A stretch of DNA of 64,000 bases from Rhodococcus ruber NBRC 15591 (lineage in GTDB: Bacteria; Actinomycetota; Actinomycetes; Mycobacteriales; Mycobacteriaceae): the NCBI RefSeq assembly GCF_001894945.1, contig NZ_BCXE01000025.1, positions 1 to 64,000 on the forward strand. The letters run 5' to 3'. Under the pieces are notes generated by a model that was given only the letters and a program-made list of their open reading frames with translations, ran no database searches and was not told the origin of the DNA. A program made the position numbers and the translations under genes. This document shows positions 50,449 to 58,831 of the stretch, one piece after another (positions within the stretch are counted from its first letter, which is position 1; the number at the start of each line of letters is the position of its first letter).

Positions 50449-50763
50449 ATGACTTCTCCTGCCCCGGCACCGGACCCCATCGTCGCCCCCGACGCACCCG
50501 ACTGGCGTCTGCACGCCCGCTGCCGGTTCATCGGACCGGACACCTTCTACGCCCCCGAGGGCGAGACCCTGGGCGAGCGGCAACGCCGGGAACGAGCGGC
50601 CCGGGACATCTGCGCACCCTGCCCCGTTCGTATCGCGTGCCGCGACCATGCCGTGAAGAACAAGGAACAGCACGGAATCTGGGGCGGACTCACCGAGAGG
50701 GAACGCCGCGGACTGCGGTACGTCCGCTGGCTGCCGGACCGTGCTACGTCGGCGGCCGGCTGA
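50449..50763 (+). CDS. WhiB-family [4Fe-4S] transcriptional regulator
   Basis: A 104-residue WhiB protein. The four cluster cysteines are C25, C55, C58 and C64 (ICAPCPVRIAC), followed by the GIWGG turn and the basic C-terminus GLTERERRGLRYVRW. WhiB proteins bind the principal sigma factor and sense O2 or NO. It begins 13 bases after the MaoC gene, so it is likely expressed with the citE operon, which is unusual for WhiB genes. The subclass cannot be assigned. Confidence 0.9.
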   Translation: MTSPAPAPDPIVAPDAPDWRLHARCRFIGPDTFYAPEGETLGERQRRERAARDICAPCPVRIACRDHAVKNKEQHGIWGGLTERERRGLRYVRWLPDRATSAAG

Positions 50764-51015
50764 CCCTACCCGCGGTCGCTCACTCCCCCCGGCGTGGCGA
50801 TCTCGTCGCAGGTCCCATTCGAGCGCCCACGGCGTGTGCGTCCGCGCTGCATGACGAGGTCGTTCAGGTAGGGCGCGATCTTCGCCTCCTGCGCCTTCTC
50901 TCGACTACACAGTCGAGCGATCTGTTCGACCGACGACGACCTTCCAGTCCCGTGGACGGTCAGTCCGATCGCGGGTATGAACCATCCGGGCAGCGCACCG
51001 CCCAGGTGGGCAGGC
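50764..51015. other. Intergenic region with a possible degraded reading frame
   Basis: 252 bases between whiB and the ABC permease stop. On the minus strand one frame stays open for about 70 codons and reads QEAKIAPYLNDLVMQRGR near its end, which looks helical and protein-like. It has no convincing start and I do not recognise it. It may be a gene remnant. Confidence 0.3.
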
Positions 51016-51828
51016 TCAACGCGCGACCGACGCGCGCAACCGGCGCGCGATGCCGGGCAGGAGCGTCACCGTCGCCCACAGCGCGACCGCGGCGACAACG
51101 GCAGTGGCCGTGTCGCCGAACGTGGCGGTGCCGAGCTCGTATCCGCGCAGGGCATCGGTGGCGTGGGCGACCGGGTTGAGCGTCGCGGCGGCCTGCATCC
51201 AACCCGGCATGGTCTCGAGCGGGGCGAACGCGCTCGAGACGAACATCAGCGGCATCATCACCATCATCCCGGCGAACTGCACCACATCGGGACGGCGGAG
51301 CCGGTCACCGATGAGCCCGAACAGGGCACTCATCGCCGCGGCCAGCACGGCGAGCACGACGATGCCGGCCAGGGCGTCGACGACGGTGCCATGGAATTCG
51401 AACCCGAGTACGACGGCGGCGACACCGAGGAGCGCGGCCCGGGCGAGTGTGAACGCGGCTTCGTTGAGCGTGCGCGCCACACCGGGCAGCGCCGCCCGCA
51501 TGGGAAGCGCGGCGAAGCGGTCGTGCAGGCCGTTGGTGTGATCGATCGCCGCGGACACCCCCGCGTTGGTGCCGGCCATCACGGTGGAGACTGCCAGCAT
51601 GGCGGGGGTGAGGAAGTCGATGTAGCTGACCCCGGGAGGGAAACCGGGTCCGGCCGCCACACTGCGGAACACCTGACTGAACAGGACCAACATCGCCATC
51701 GGCATCGTCAGCGAGAACATCAGCAACTGCGGGACGCGGGCACTGGTGCGCAGATTGCGGACCACAAGGGCCGCGAGCTGGTCTGCGGCGGGTGACCGCC
51801 CGGATCGGGTGGTGAGCATGGCGTTCAT
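51016..51828 (-). CDS. ABC-2 type permease (DrrB-like)
   Basis: A 270-residue membrane protein with six TM helices and the ABC-2 signature near MVMMPLMFVSSAFAPLETMPGW. LNPVAHATDALRGYELG follows, typical of DrrB-type daunorubicin exporters. It would form the membrane channel for the adjacent ATPase and export a hydrophobic compound. ATG at 51828 overlaps the ATPase stop (ATGA). Confidence 0.88.
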   Translation of the reverse strand: MNAMLTTRSGRSPAADQLAALVVRNLRTSARVPQLLMFSLTMPMAMLVLFSQVFRSVAAGPGFPPGVSYIDFLTPAMLAVSTVMAGTNAGVSAAIDHTNGLHDRFAALPMRAALPGVARTLNEAAFTLARAALLGVAAVVLGFEFHGTVVDALAGIVVLAVLAAAMSALFGLIGDRLRRPDVVQFAGMMVMMPLMFVSSAFAPLETMPGWMQAAATLNPVAHATDALRGYELGTATFGDTATAVVAAVALWATVTLLPGIARRLRASVAR

Positions 51829-52751
51829 GGGGTGGCTCCGTCGTGGGTGAGGTGGGTGAAGACGTCGTCGAGGCTGGGCGAGGCGACATCGAGGTCGCTG
51901 ACGTCGACGCGGTCCCGGGCGAGCTGGGCGACGAGTTCGGCAGCGGTCATCGCGTCGCCGACGGTGAGCGAGACACGGACCCGACCGCCGTCGACGGGAT
52001 TCTCGGTCTCGGGCCCGAACGGCAGGCCGCCGAGCTGGTGCGTGGGAATCGTGGCGGTCACCACCTTGCCGCCGACAATCCGCTTCAGCTCGGCGGGCGT
52101 ACCGCGGGCGGCGACCCGCCCCCGGTTGAGCACGACAATGTGGTCGGCAAGCCGGTCGGCCTCTTCGAGGTACTGGGTCGTGAGCACGACGGTGGTGCCG
52201 TTGGTGGTGAGTTCGTCGACGACGTCCCACAGCGCGCTGCGGGCGATGGGATCCAGGCCGGTGGTCGGCTCGTCGAGGAACAGTACCGACGGAGATCCGA
52301 CCAGGCTGGCGGCCAGGTCGACCCGACGTCGTGACCCACCGGAGAGTTCACCGACCCGCCGCGACGCGAGGTCGAGCAACCCGAGCCGGTCGATCAGAGT
52401 GTCGGCCCGAGCCCGTGCCCGGCCGCGCAGACCGGCGAGGCGGCCTATCAGTTCCAAATTCTCTCGGGCAGTGAGGAACTCGTCGAGTCCGGCATACTGG
52501 CCGGTGACTCCGATCCGGCGGCGCACGTCCATCGCGTCGGTGACGACGTCGAGGCCCTCGACCAGCGCCCGGCCGACGGTCGGCCGCACCAGCGTGGTGA
52601 GCACGCGAATCAAGGTCGTCTTACCGGCGCCGTTGTGGCCGAGCACGCCGAGCGTCGTGCCCGCCCGCACCTCGAGGTCGAGGCCGTCGAGCGCCCACGT
52701 CTTGTCGTAGGCGACATGGAGATCGTCCACTACTACTGCAGGGGCGTTCAT
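51825..52751 (-). CDS. ABC transporter ATPase (DrrA-like)
   Basis: A 308-residue ATPase: Walker A GHNGAGKTTLIRVL, signature ELSGGSRRRVDLA, Walker B VLFLDEPTTGLDP, and the DrrA-type C-terminal domain after residue 220 (SPSLDDVFTHLT). It energises the overlapping permease. ATG at 52751 has GGAGGCG upstream and lies 1 base after a 47-codon ORF that may be translated first. Confidence 0.9.
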   Translation of the reverse strand: MNAPAVVVDDLHVAYDKTWALDGLDLEVRAGTTLGVLGHNGAGKTTLIRVLTTLVRPTVGRALVEGLDVVTDAMDVRRRIGVTGQYAGLDEFLTARENLELIGRLAGLRGRARARADTLIDRLGLLDLASRRVGELSGGSRRRVDLAASLVGSPSVLFLDEPTTGLDPIARSALWDVVDELTTNGTTVVLTTQYLEEADRLADHIVVLNRGRVAARGTPAELKRIVGGKVVTATIPTHQLGGLPFGPETENPVDGGRVRVSLTVGDAMTAAELVAQLARDRVDVSDLDVASPSLDDVFTHLTHDGATP

Positions 52752-52752
52752 C

Positions 52753-52896
52753 TCACGCCTCCGAACCGGTGCCGGGCACGTGCACTGCCGGCGCGCTCCG
52801 GCGTCGCCGGCCCGAACGTCGGGGCACCCCCGCAGGGAGGGGCGGTGCGTCGGTGTCGTCGGCGTCGAGCGCGATGTGGACACGGATGGTCGTCAT
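52753..52896 (-). CDS. 47-residue hypothetical leader protein of the ABC operon
   Basis: ATG at 52896 with GGAAGGAC 8 bases upstream. It encodes MTTIRVHIALDADDTDAPPL followed by an Arg-rich segment and ends with TGA just 1 base before the ATPase ATG. No family is recognised. The good ribosome-binding site and tight spacing suggest real translation, coupling the ATPase gene. Confidence 0.45.
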   Translation of the reverse strand: MTTIRVHIALDADDTDAPPLPAGVPRRSGRRRRSAPAVHVPGTGSEA

Positions 52897-52974
52897 CTGA
52901 GGGTCCTTCCGAGACGGCGCTCCCCTGGGTTGGGAAGTCGACATCTCTGACGAGCGACCCGCGATTTGGACGCA

Positions 52975-53094
52975 TCACACCGACAGCGACCGCTCGAGCG
53001 CGGCCCGGAAGAACCGAACGAGTGGACGTGAGGGGAGCCCGTCGGCCAACCACACACGACGCATCTCCCAGCGCAGCCACTGGCGCGGAACTAC
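52975..53094 (-). pseudogene. C-terminal remnant resembling a LysR-type regulator
   Basis: A minus-strand frame ends WEMRRVWLADGLPSRPLVRF, then FRAALERSL and a stop. This resembles the last strand and helix of LysR effector domains. Nothing upstream continues the similarity, and the azoreductase gene follows within 70 bases. Probably the remnant of a regulator once adjacent to it. Recognition rests on about 40 residues. Confidence 0.35.
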
Positions 53095-53161
53095 CTTTGA
53101 AGACCTCGGAGCCGCCGCCGGATTCGCCTGAGAGCCGACGAGAGGACCGGCCGCGCCCGGC

Positions 53162-53806
53162 TCAGGCGCCGAGACCGTGCGCGAGCCGCTGCACCTTCGC
53201 ACGCGCCGCGTCCAGGCTTGCCGTGGAGCGCTCGGTCATCGGCTCCAGTGCCGGAATACGTCCCGCCAGGGTGTATTCGGCGGTCACGACCGTGACGTCC
53301 ATGCCCAGCGACGTGCCGAGCACCTGCTGCAGCGGCGGCACGGTGTGGTCGAGGCCCTCGTCCGGATCGCCGGGACCGTAGGCCAGCCCGCGGCTCGAGA
53401 TCACGACGACGGGCGTGCCCGCGAACGGCTGGTCCGGGGTGTCGAACGGCACGGTGGTGCCGAGTACGTGGATGTGGTCGATCCACGCCTTCAGCGTCGA
53501 CGGGAGCGACCAGTTGTACATCGGGGCACCGATCACGACGGCATCGGCGCTCCGGACCTCGGCGATCAGCTCCGTCTGCAAGGCCTCCGCCGCGGGATCG
53601 ACGGAGGCGCCGGGTGCCCGCAGGCGTGGCGCGTAGTGCAGTTCCGCGTCCCCGAGATGCGGGACCGGGTCTCGGTGCAGGTCCCGTTGGATCACGGTGT
53701 GGCCGGGTCCGCGCCGGCGCCACGTGTCGGCGAAGAGACGGGTCAGCTCGCGGGAGACGGACATCTCGAGGTTCGCGGACGAATCGAGCTGCAACAGCTG
53801 GGGCAC
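53162..53806 (-). CDS. azoR: FMN-dependent NADH azoreductase / quinone reductase
   Basis: A 214-residue flavodoxin-fold enzyme of the AzoR/NQO type: [19 protein letters not shown] at the FMN phosphate site, [23 protein letters not shown] and [14 protein letters not shown]. It reduces quinones or azo compounds with NAD(P)H and protects against electrophiles. GTG at 53806 has AAGGAG 8 bases upstream. It lies 94 bases after the CaiB gene on the same strand, with a 16-bp duplication between, so it may or may not belong to that operon. Confidence 0.87.
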   Translation of the reverse strand: MPQLLQLDSSANLEMSVSRELTRLFADTWRRRGPGHTVIQRDLHRDPVPHLGDAELHYAPRLRAPGASVDPAAEALQTELIAEVRSADAVVIGAPMYNWSLPSTLKAWIDHIHVLGTTVPFDTPDQPFAGTPVVVISSRGLAYGPGDPDEGLDHTVPPLQQVLGTSLGMDVTVVTAEYTLAGRIPALEPMTERSTASLDAARAKVQRLAHGLGA

Positions 53807-53838
53807 GTCGGGCTCCTTCGGGTTCGAGTACTGCACCT

Positions 53839-53870
53839 GTGGATCACTGCGCCGGTGGATCACTGCGCCG
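53839..53870. repeat. 16-bp direct duplication in the caiB-azoR gap
   Basis: GTGGATCACTGCGCCG occurs twice head to tail (53839-53854, 53855-53870), directly before the azoR ribosome-binding region. Confidence 0.95.
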
Positions 53871-53900
53871 GGTCGATGACCGTGCCGGGTCGGCTACCGG

Positions 53901-55118
53901 CTATTGCACGATGCCGGCGGCACGCAGCCCGGCGATCTGCTCGTCGGTGAGGCCGAGATCGGTGAGCACCGCGTCGGTGTGCTGGCCCAGCGCCGGGACC
54001 GCCCCCATGCGCATCTCCACGTCGGAGAACGTCATGGGCGGCAGCACGGCCCGCACCGGGCCCGCCTCGGTGCCCACCTCCCGCCAGCGGTTCCGTTCCT
54101 CGAGCTGCGGGTGCTCGATCAGATCCTTCATCTCGTTCAGCCGGGCGGCGGGTACCCCCGCGGCGGCGAGCCGTTTGTCGAGTTCGGCGGTCTCGAAGCG
54201 GCGCGTGTGCTCGGCGACGACCGCGTCGGTCTCGGCGCGGTGCTGCACCCGCAGGATGTTCGTCGCGAACTTCGGGTGCCCGGCGAGATCCGGGCGGCCG
54301 AACACCTCGGTGACCAGCGCCCGCCAGCCGCGGTCGTTCTGCACGCCGATGAGGATCTTCCCGTCGACGGTCGGGTACGCGTCGTAGGGCGCGATCGACG
54401 CGTGGCTCAGACCCATCCGCTGGACCTGCGTGTCCTGATACATCTGCAGGTACATCGGGTGGCCGAGCCACTCGACGGTCGCATCGAACATCGACACGTC
54501 GATCGTCGCACCCGCTCCGGTGCGCTCGCGCCGGAACAGCGCCGCCTGGATCGACGTGAGCGCGTACATGCCGGCGGCGATGTCGGAGGTCGGGATGCCG
54601 GTCTTCGTGGCGGTCTCCGGGGTGCCGGTGATCGAGCACAGCCCGGTCTCGGCCTGGACCAGCATGTCGTAGGCCTTGCGCTCGCGCAGCGGGCCCTCGG
54701 TGCCGTAACCGGTCATGTTCACCACGATCAGCTCGGGCCGCGCGCGCCGCAGCTCGTCGGCGCCGAGCCCGAGCCGCGCCGCCGCGCCGGGCGCGAAGTT
54801 CTGGAGCACCACGTCGGCGTCGTCGACGAGGCGACGCACCGTGGCGAGGCCCTCGGCGGCCTTGAGGTCGATGCAGATCGACTCCTTGCCGCGGTTGAGC
54901 CACACGAAGTGCGACGCCAGCCCGTGGACGGCGGCGTCGTAGTTGCGGGCGAAGTCGCCCTCCCCGATGCGTTCGATCTTGATGACGCGGGCGCCGAGAT
55001 CGGCGAGGTGGCGGGTCGCGATGGGGGCGGCGACCGCCTGCTCGAGGCTGACGACGGTGATGCCCGCCAGCGGCAGGCCCGTCGATGCCTCGCTTCCCGG
55101 CTCGCTGTGCTCGCTCAT
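53901..55118 (-). CDS. CaiB/BaiF-family (class III) CoA transferase
   Basis: A 405-residue class III CoA transferase. LAGITVVSLEQAVAAPIATRHLADLGARVIKIER opens the fold, and the catalytic Asp lies in RKAYDMLVQAETGLCSITG. It moves CoA between acyl groups, for example activating a carboxylate for the upstream beta-oxidation genes. ATG at 55118 overlaps the phosphatase stop (ATGA). The specific acid is unknown. Confidence 0.88.
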   Translation of the reverse strand: MSEHSEPGSEASTGLPLAGITVVSLEQAVAAPIATRHLADLGARVIKIERIGEGDFARNYDAAVHGLASHFVWLNRGKESICIDLKAAEGLATVRRLVDDADVVLQNFAPGAAARLGLGADELRRARPELIVVNMTGYGTEGPLRERKAYDMLVQAETGLCSITGTPETATKTGIPTSDIAAGMYALTSIQAALFRRERTGAGATIDVSMFDATVEWLGHPMYLQMYQDTQVQRMGLSHASIAPYDAYPTVDGKILIGVQNDRGWRALVTEVFGRPDLAGHPKFATNILRVQHRAETDAVVAEHTRRFETAELDKRLAAAGVPAARLNEMKDLIEHPQLEERNRWREVGTEAGPVRAVLPPMTFSDVEMRMGAVPALGQHTDAVLTDLGLTDEQIAGLRAAGIVQ

Positions 55119-55876
55119 CGCGTGTGCGCCTTCCTGTCTTCGTATGCCGTCGCGGCCTCTCCCCGGGCACGGCAGCGCCACCGTCGCACATCGTCCTCCG
55201 GCGCGCCGTGGTCGATCAGCCACGCCTCCGGCCCGCCGGGATGCGCGACGAGGCGTTCCACGATCGGAGTGATCGCCTCGGCGGGCGCGCGGAACAGTTC
55301 CGACGGTACCGCCCGGCCACCGCCCGGGGACGAGCCGCCCACGCGCAGGCCGACGGCCTCCCAGCGACGGTACAGACGGGGCATGTTCGTGTCGGTGGCC
55401 ACGTAGTCGTCGACGACGGCCTGCGGTTCCACCCCCGCCGCGAGCAGCAGGACGGCGACGGCGAGGCCGGTGCGGTCCTTGCCGGCGGTGCAGTGCACGA
55501 GGACCGGGCCCGCGGCCCGCGCGACGACCGGCACGAGCCCGGCGAACAGCGGTGCGGCCACGTCGACCACGCGGCCGTAGAGTTCGGCGAGGCCGGTGCG
55601 CCCGCCCGGCGCGGCGTCCGCGTGCAGCGACAGCCGGTGCACGTGCGTGCCGTCCGGCCAGGTGTAGGTGCGGTGGCCGCGCTCGGCGTCGGAGCGCAGG
55701 TCGACGACCGTCGTGGGTGGCCGCTCGGCGAGGAGTCCGCGAACCACGTCGCCGGTGTAGCAGGCATCGCCGCGGTACAGCACACCGGCGGCGGTGCGGC
55801 CGCCGTCGGTCAGCGGCAGCCCACCGAGGTCCCGCAGGTTCACCGGCCCGGGTCCGGACTGCTCTTCGTCCTGCAC
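55115..55876 (-). CDS. PtpB-type tyrosine/lipid phosphatase
   Basis: A 253-residue phosphatase of the triple-specificity PtpB group. NLRDLGGLPLTDGGRTAAGVLYRGD is the N-terminal signature, and the P-loop HCTAGKDRTG has C129 and R135. Mycobacterial PtpB (Rv0153c) removes phosphate from Tyr, Ser/Thr and phosphoinositides and lies beside fadE2 (Rv0154c). Here too it lies between fadE genes and caiB. No signal peptide. GTG at 55876 has GAAGGGG upstream. Confidence 0.87.
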   Translation of the reverse strand: MQDEEQSGPGPVNLRDLGGLPLTDGGRTAAGVLYRGDACYTGDVVRGLLAERPPTTVVDLRSDAERGHRTYTWPDGTHVHRLSLHADAAPGGRTGLAELYGRVVDVAAPLFAGLVPVVARAAGPVLVHCTAGKDRTGLAVAVLLLAAGVEPQAVVDDYVATDTNMPRLYRRWEAVGLRVGGSSPGGGRAVPSELFRAPAEAITPIVERLVAHPGGPEAWLIDHGAPEDDVRRWRCRARGEAATAYEDRKAHTR

Positions 55877-55971
55877 GTGCGCCCCTTCTCGTTCGCCCGG
55901 GACCCCGTGCCCCGTCGCCCCACAGTCGATACCCGACCGGCGGTCCCTGTCCAGCGGGGTCCCGGTACGGA

Positions 55972-57036
55972 CTACTCCGGCCGGCCGTCGGTGATCAGCG
56001 GCCAGAGCCCCCGGGAACCGGCCTCGACGGCCGCCGCGGTGAGCCTGTCGTCCCAGAACCGGACGGAGCCGAATTCCCGGCGCCACGACAGCAGCCGGTT
56101 CGCGTGCCGGTGCAGCTCGTGCTCCATGGTGAAGCCGATCGCGCCGAGACTCTGGTGGGCGTTGCGCACCACCGCCGACGCGGCGTGCCCCGCACAGGAC
56201 TTCGCGGCGGCGATCGCGAATCCCGCTTCGTCGCTGCCGAATCCGGAATCCTCGGCGATCGTCACGGCGGCCTGCGCGGCGGCGCGGGCGAGCGCCCCCT
56301 CGGCGGCGATGTCCGACACCAGGTGCTGCACCGCCTGGAACTTGGCGAGCGGACGGCCGAACTGGACGCGGGCGGTGGTGTGGCCGACCACCAGGTCGAG
56401 CACCCGCTCCATCGCGCCGCTCATCGCCAGCGCCCGGGCGAGCGCGCCCCGGCGCAGGAACTCCTCCGCGGTGCCGTCCGGCACCTCGGCACCGGAGAGC
56501 GCGGCGACGTCGACGCGGATGTGGTCGCGCGGCTCGGACGCGACGTCGACCGCCTCGGTGACCTCGACGTCGGCGCGGGCGACGTCGGCGACCCGCCACG
56601 TGCCGTCCGTCTCCCACAGCACGACGACGGCGTCGACGTCGCGGGCCCACGGCACGTGCCGGGCCGAGCCGTCGGCGGTCAGCACGGCGGCGGTGCGTGC
56701 CGCCGCCGGATCGGTCACCGCGCGCTCGCAGCCGGACAGCTGCAGCAGCCAGCCGGCGAGGAGGTCGTTCTCGGCAACCGGCACCGCCGCGGCACCGGCG
56801 CCCGCGGCGCCGAGCAGGTAGGCGGCTTCTGCCCAGCCCGCCTCACTGCCCCCGTCCGCCTCCGGACCGGTGAGCCGGGCGAGACCGAGTTCGGCCAGGG
56901 TCGACCACAGTTCGCGGTCGAGACGCAGCGGCCCGTCGAGGCGGTGATCGTCGCCGCGGCGCTCACCGAAGAGCTGTTCGAGCATCTGCGCGAGTTCGCG
57001 CATCTCGACGTCGTTGCCAGTAGTCGCGTTACTCAT
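55972..57036 (-). CDS. Acyl-CoA dehydrogenase, short heteromeric-type subunit
   Basis: A 354-residue FadE. The middle domain is shortened and lacks the TEPxxGSD motif, while the C-terminal helical domain (VQFGRPLAKFQAVQHLVSDIAAE) is normal. This is typical of the partner subunit in alpha2-beta2 acyl-CoA dehydrogenases of sterol-side-chain type. Its ATG overlaps the stop of the full-length fadE upstream (TGATG), supporting co-assembly of the two. Confidence 0.83.
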   Translation of the reverse strand: MSNATTGNDVEMRELAQMLEQLFGERRGDDHRLDGPLRLDRELWSTLAELGLARLTGPEADGGSEAGWAEAAYLLGAAGAGAAAVPVAENDLLAGWLLQLSGCERAVTDPAAARTAAVLTADGSARHVPWARDVDAVVVLWETDGTWRVADVARADVEVTEAVDVASEPRDHIRVDVAALSGAEVPDGTAEEFLRRGALARALAMSGAMERVLDLVVGHTTARVQFGRPLAKFQAVQHLVSDIAAEGALARAAAQAAVTIAEDSGFGSDEAGFAIAAAKSCAGHAASAVVRNAHQSLGAIGFTMEHELHRHANRLLSWRREFGSVRFWDDRLTAAAVEAGSRGLWPLITDGRPE

Positions 57037-58184
57037 CAGCGCATCCCCAATCCCCGCGCGATGACCCCGCGCAGAATCTCACTCGTGCCGCCTCGGAGGG
57101 TGAATCCGGGACGCTGCATGACGCCGGCTCGGACCAGTTCGGCGAACCCCTCCCCGGCGGTGTCGCTCTCGTCGGCCAGTTCGTCGGCGAGGTCGGCGAT
57201 GTCGCCCTCGGTCTGGGTGCCGAGCACCTTGACCACCGACGCGGCGACCTCCGCGTTCTCGTGCCGCTGCAGTGCCTCGGACACCCCGCGGGACATGTGG
57301 TGCAGGCCGAAGATCCGGCCGACGAACGCGCCGATGCGGGGGTCGGCCGGCAGACGGCCGGCGCCGGCCTCGTCCACCGCCCCGGCGAGCACCCCGAACG
57401 TGGACATGAAGCGTTCCGGGCCGCTGCGCTCGTAGCCGAGTTCGGAGGTGACCTGCGCCCAGCCGTCGCCGACGGTGCCGAGCACGAGGTCGTCGGGCAC
57501 GAACACGTCGTCGAGGACGACCTCGTTGAAGTGGTGCTCACCGGACATCGACAGCACGGGCCGGATCTCCACGCCGGGCGAGTCCAGCAGGACGATGAAC
57601 TGGCTCAGTCCGGCGTGCCGGTGCGCCGGGTCGAGCGGCGCGGAGCGGGCCAGCGCGAAGAAGGCGTCGGCGTGGTGGGCGCCGGAGGTCCACAGCTTGG
57701 TGCCGGTGATGCGCCAGCCGCCGTCGACCTCCACGGCCCTGGTCTTCACGCTCGCCAGGTCGGATCCGGACTCGGGTTCGCTCATGCCGATGGCCCAGCA
57801 GATCTCGCCGCGGGCGATGCCGGGCAGGAACCGCCGTTTCTGCTCCTCGGTGCCGTACTTGAGCAGCGACGGCGCCGCCTGCCGGTCCGCGACCCACTGG
57901 GCGGCGACCGGTGCGCCGACCGCGAGGAGTTCCTCGGTGACGACGAAACGCTCCATGAAGGTGCGGCCGTGCCCGCCGTACTCGGTGGGGATGGTCATGC
58001 CGACCCAGCCGCGGGCGGCGAGGGCCTTGGTGAAGTCGGTGTTCCAGCGGGCGAGCCAGGTGTCCACGCCGGGGGTGAACACGCCTGCGTCGATCTGCTC
58101 GCGCAGGAAGGCGCGCACCTCGGCTCGCAACGCGGCGAGGCTCGGGTCGGGGGCACCGGCGGACGGCACCAGTGATGTACGCAT
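57036..58184 (-). CDS. Acyl-CoA dehydrogenase, full-length partner subunit
   Basis: A 382-residue FadE with IGMSEPESGSDLASVK, GTKLWTSGAHHAD and the C-terminal RGGTSEILRGVIARGLGMR. The Glu position of medium-chain enzymes is Gly here, as in many heteromeric FadEs. Coupled by TGATG to the short subunit. Start ATG 58184 has GGAAGAAG upstream, 23 bases after the TetR gene. Confidence 0.87.
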   Translation of the reverse strand: MRTSLVPSAGAPDPSLAALRAEVRAFLREQIDAGVFTPGVDTWLARWNTDFTKALAARGWVGMTIPTEYGGHGRTFMERFVVTEELLAVGAPVAAQWVADRQAAPSLLKYGTEEQKRRFLPGIARGEICWAIGMSEPESGSDLASVKTRAVEVDGGWRITGTKLWTSGAHHADAFFALARSAPLDPAHRHAGLSQFIVLLDSPGVEIRPVLSMSGEHHFNEVVLDDVFVPDDLVLGTVGDGWAQVTSELGYERSGPERFMSTFGVLAGAVDEAGAGRLPADPRIGAFVGRIFGLHHMSRGVSEALQRHENAEVAASVVKVLGTQTEGDIADLADELADESDTAGEGFAELVRAGVMQRPGFTLRGGTSEILRGVIARGLGMR

Positions 58185-58207
58185 CGTCGTCTTCTTCCGT
58201 GAGGGGG

Positions 58208-58831
58208 TCAGGGTCGCGGTTGCAGCAGCAGCAGGGCCAGGTCGCCGTATCGGGCCGCGATGTCGGCGGGGGTGTCCGGACCGTCCGGGTCGTACCAGTT
58301 CGCGATCGAGGTCGTCATCGCCAGGATCGAGCGGCGGCAGTCCTCCGGGTACGGGGTGGTGAACGCTCCGGATTTCACGCCGTCCTCGATGATGCTGCCC
58401 AGCAACTCGTTTCCGGAACGTCGCCGCTGCTCGTAGACCGCCGCGTTCTCCGGTTCCAGGTTGCGGACCTCGGTGCCGATCATCAGGCTCTGCTCCTGGC
58501 AGGTGGTGCGGAACCGGACGAGGGCGATCACCAGGGCCCGCAGTCGCTCCACCGGGTCGTCCCCGACACGCGAGAGTTCCTCGTCGCACATCGCGTCGAA
58601 GGCGTTGACGCCGTCGATCAGGATGGCCAGCAGCAGGTCCTGCTTGTTCTTGTAGTGGTAGTACAGCGCGGACAGGCTGACGCCGGCCTCCTGGGCGATC
58701 GTCCGGATCGACGAGGCCCCGTATCCGTTGCGGACGAACTCGCGACGGGCCGCCTCGATGAACACCCGTTGCCGCTCCGAGGGGACGACGGTGTCTCCCT
58801 GTCGTGCATAGGTGCCCCGCCGGACGCTCAT
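58208..58831 (-). CDS. TetR-family regulator of the acyl-CoA operon
   Basis: A 207-residue regulator with HTH at about residues 20-68 (SSIRTIAQEAGVSLSALYYHYKNKQDLL). It is embedded in the operon and overlaps the FadD stop (ATGA), so it is co-expressed with the genes it probably represses. The palindrome GAACGATCGTTC before the first gene (62472-62483) is a good candidate operator. Confidence 0.88.
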   Translation of the reverse strand: MSVRRGTYARQGDTVVPSERQRVFIEAARREFVRNGYGASSIRTIAQEAGVSLSALYYHYKNKQDLLLAILIDGVNAFDAMCDEELSRVGDDPVERLRALVIALVRFRTTCQEQSLMIGTEVRNLEPENAAVYEQRRRSGNELLGSIIEDGVKSGAFTTPYPEDCRRSILAMTTSIANWYDPDGPDTPADIAARYGDLALLLLQPRP

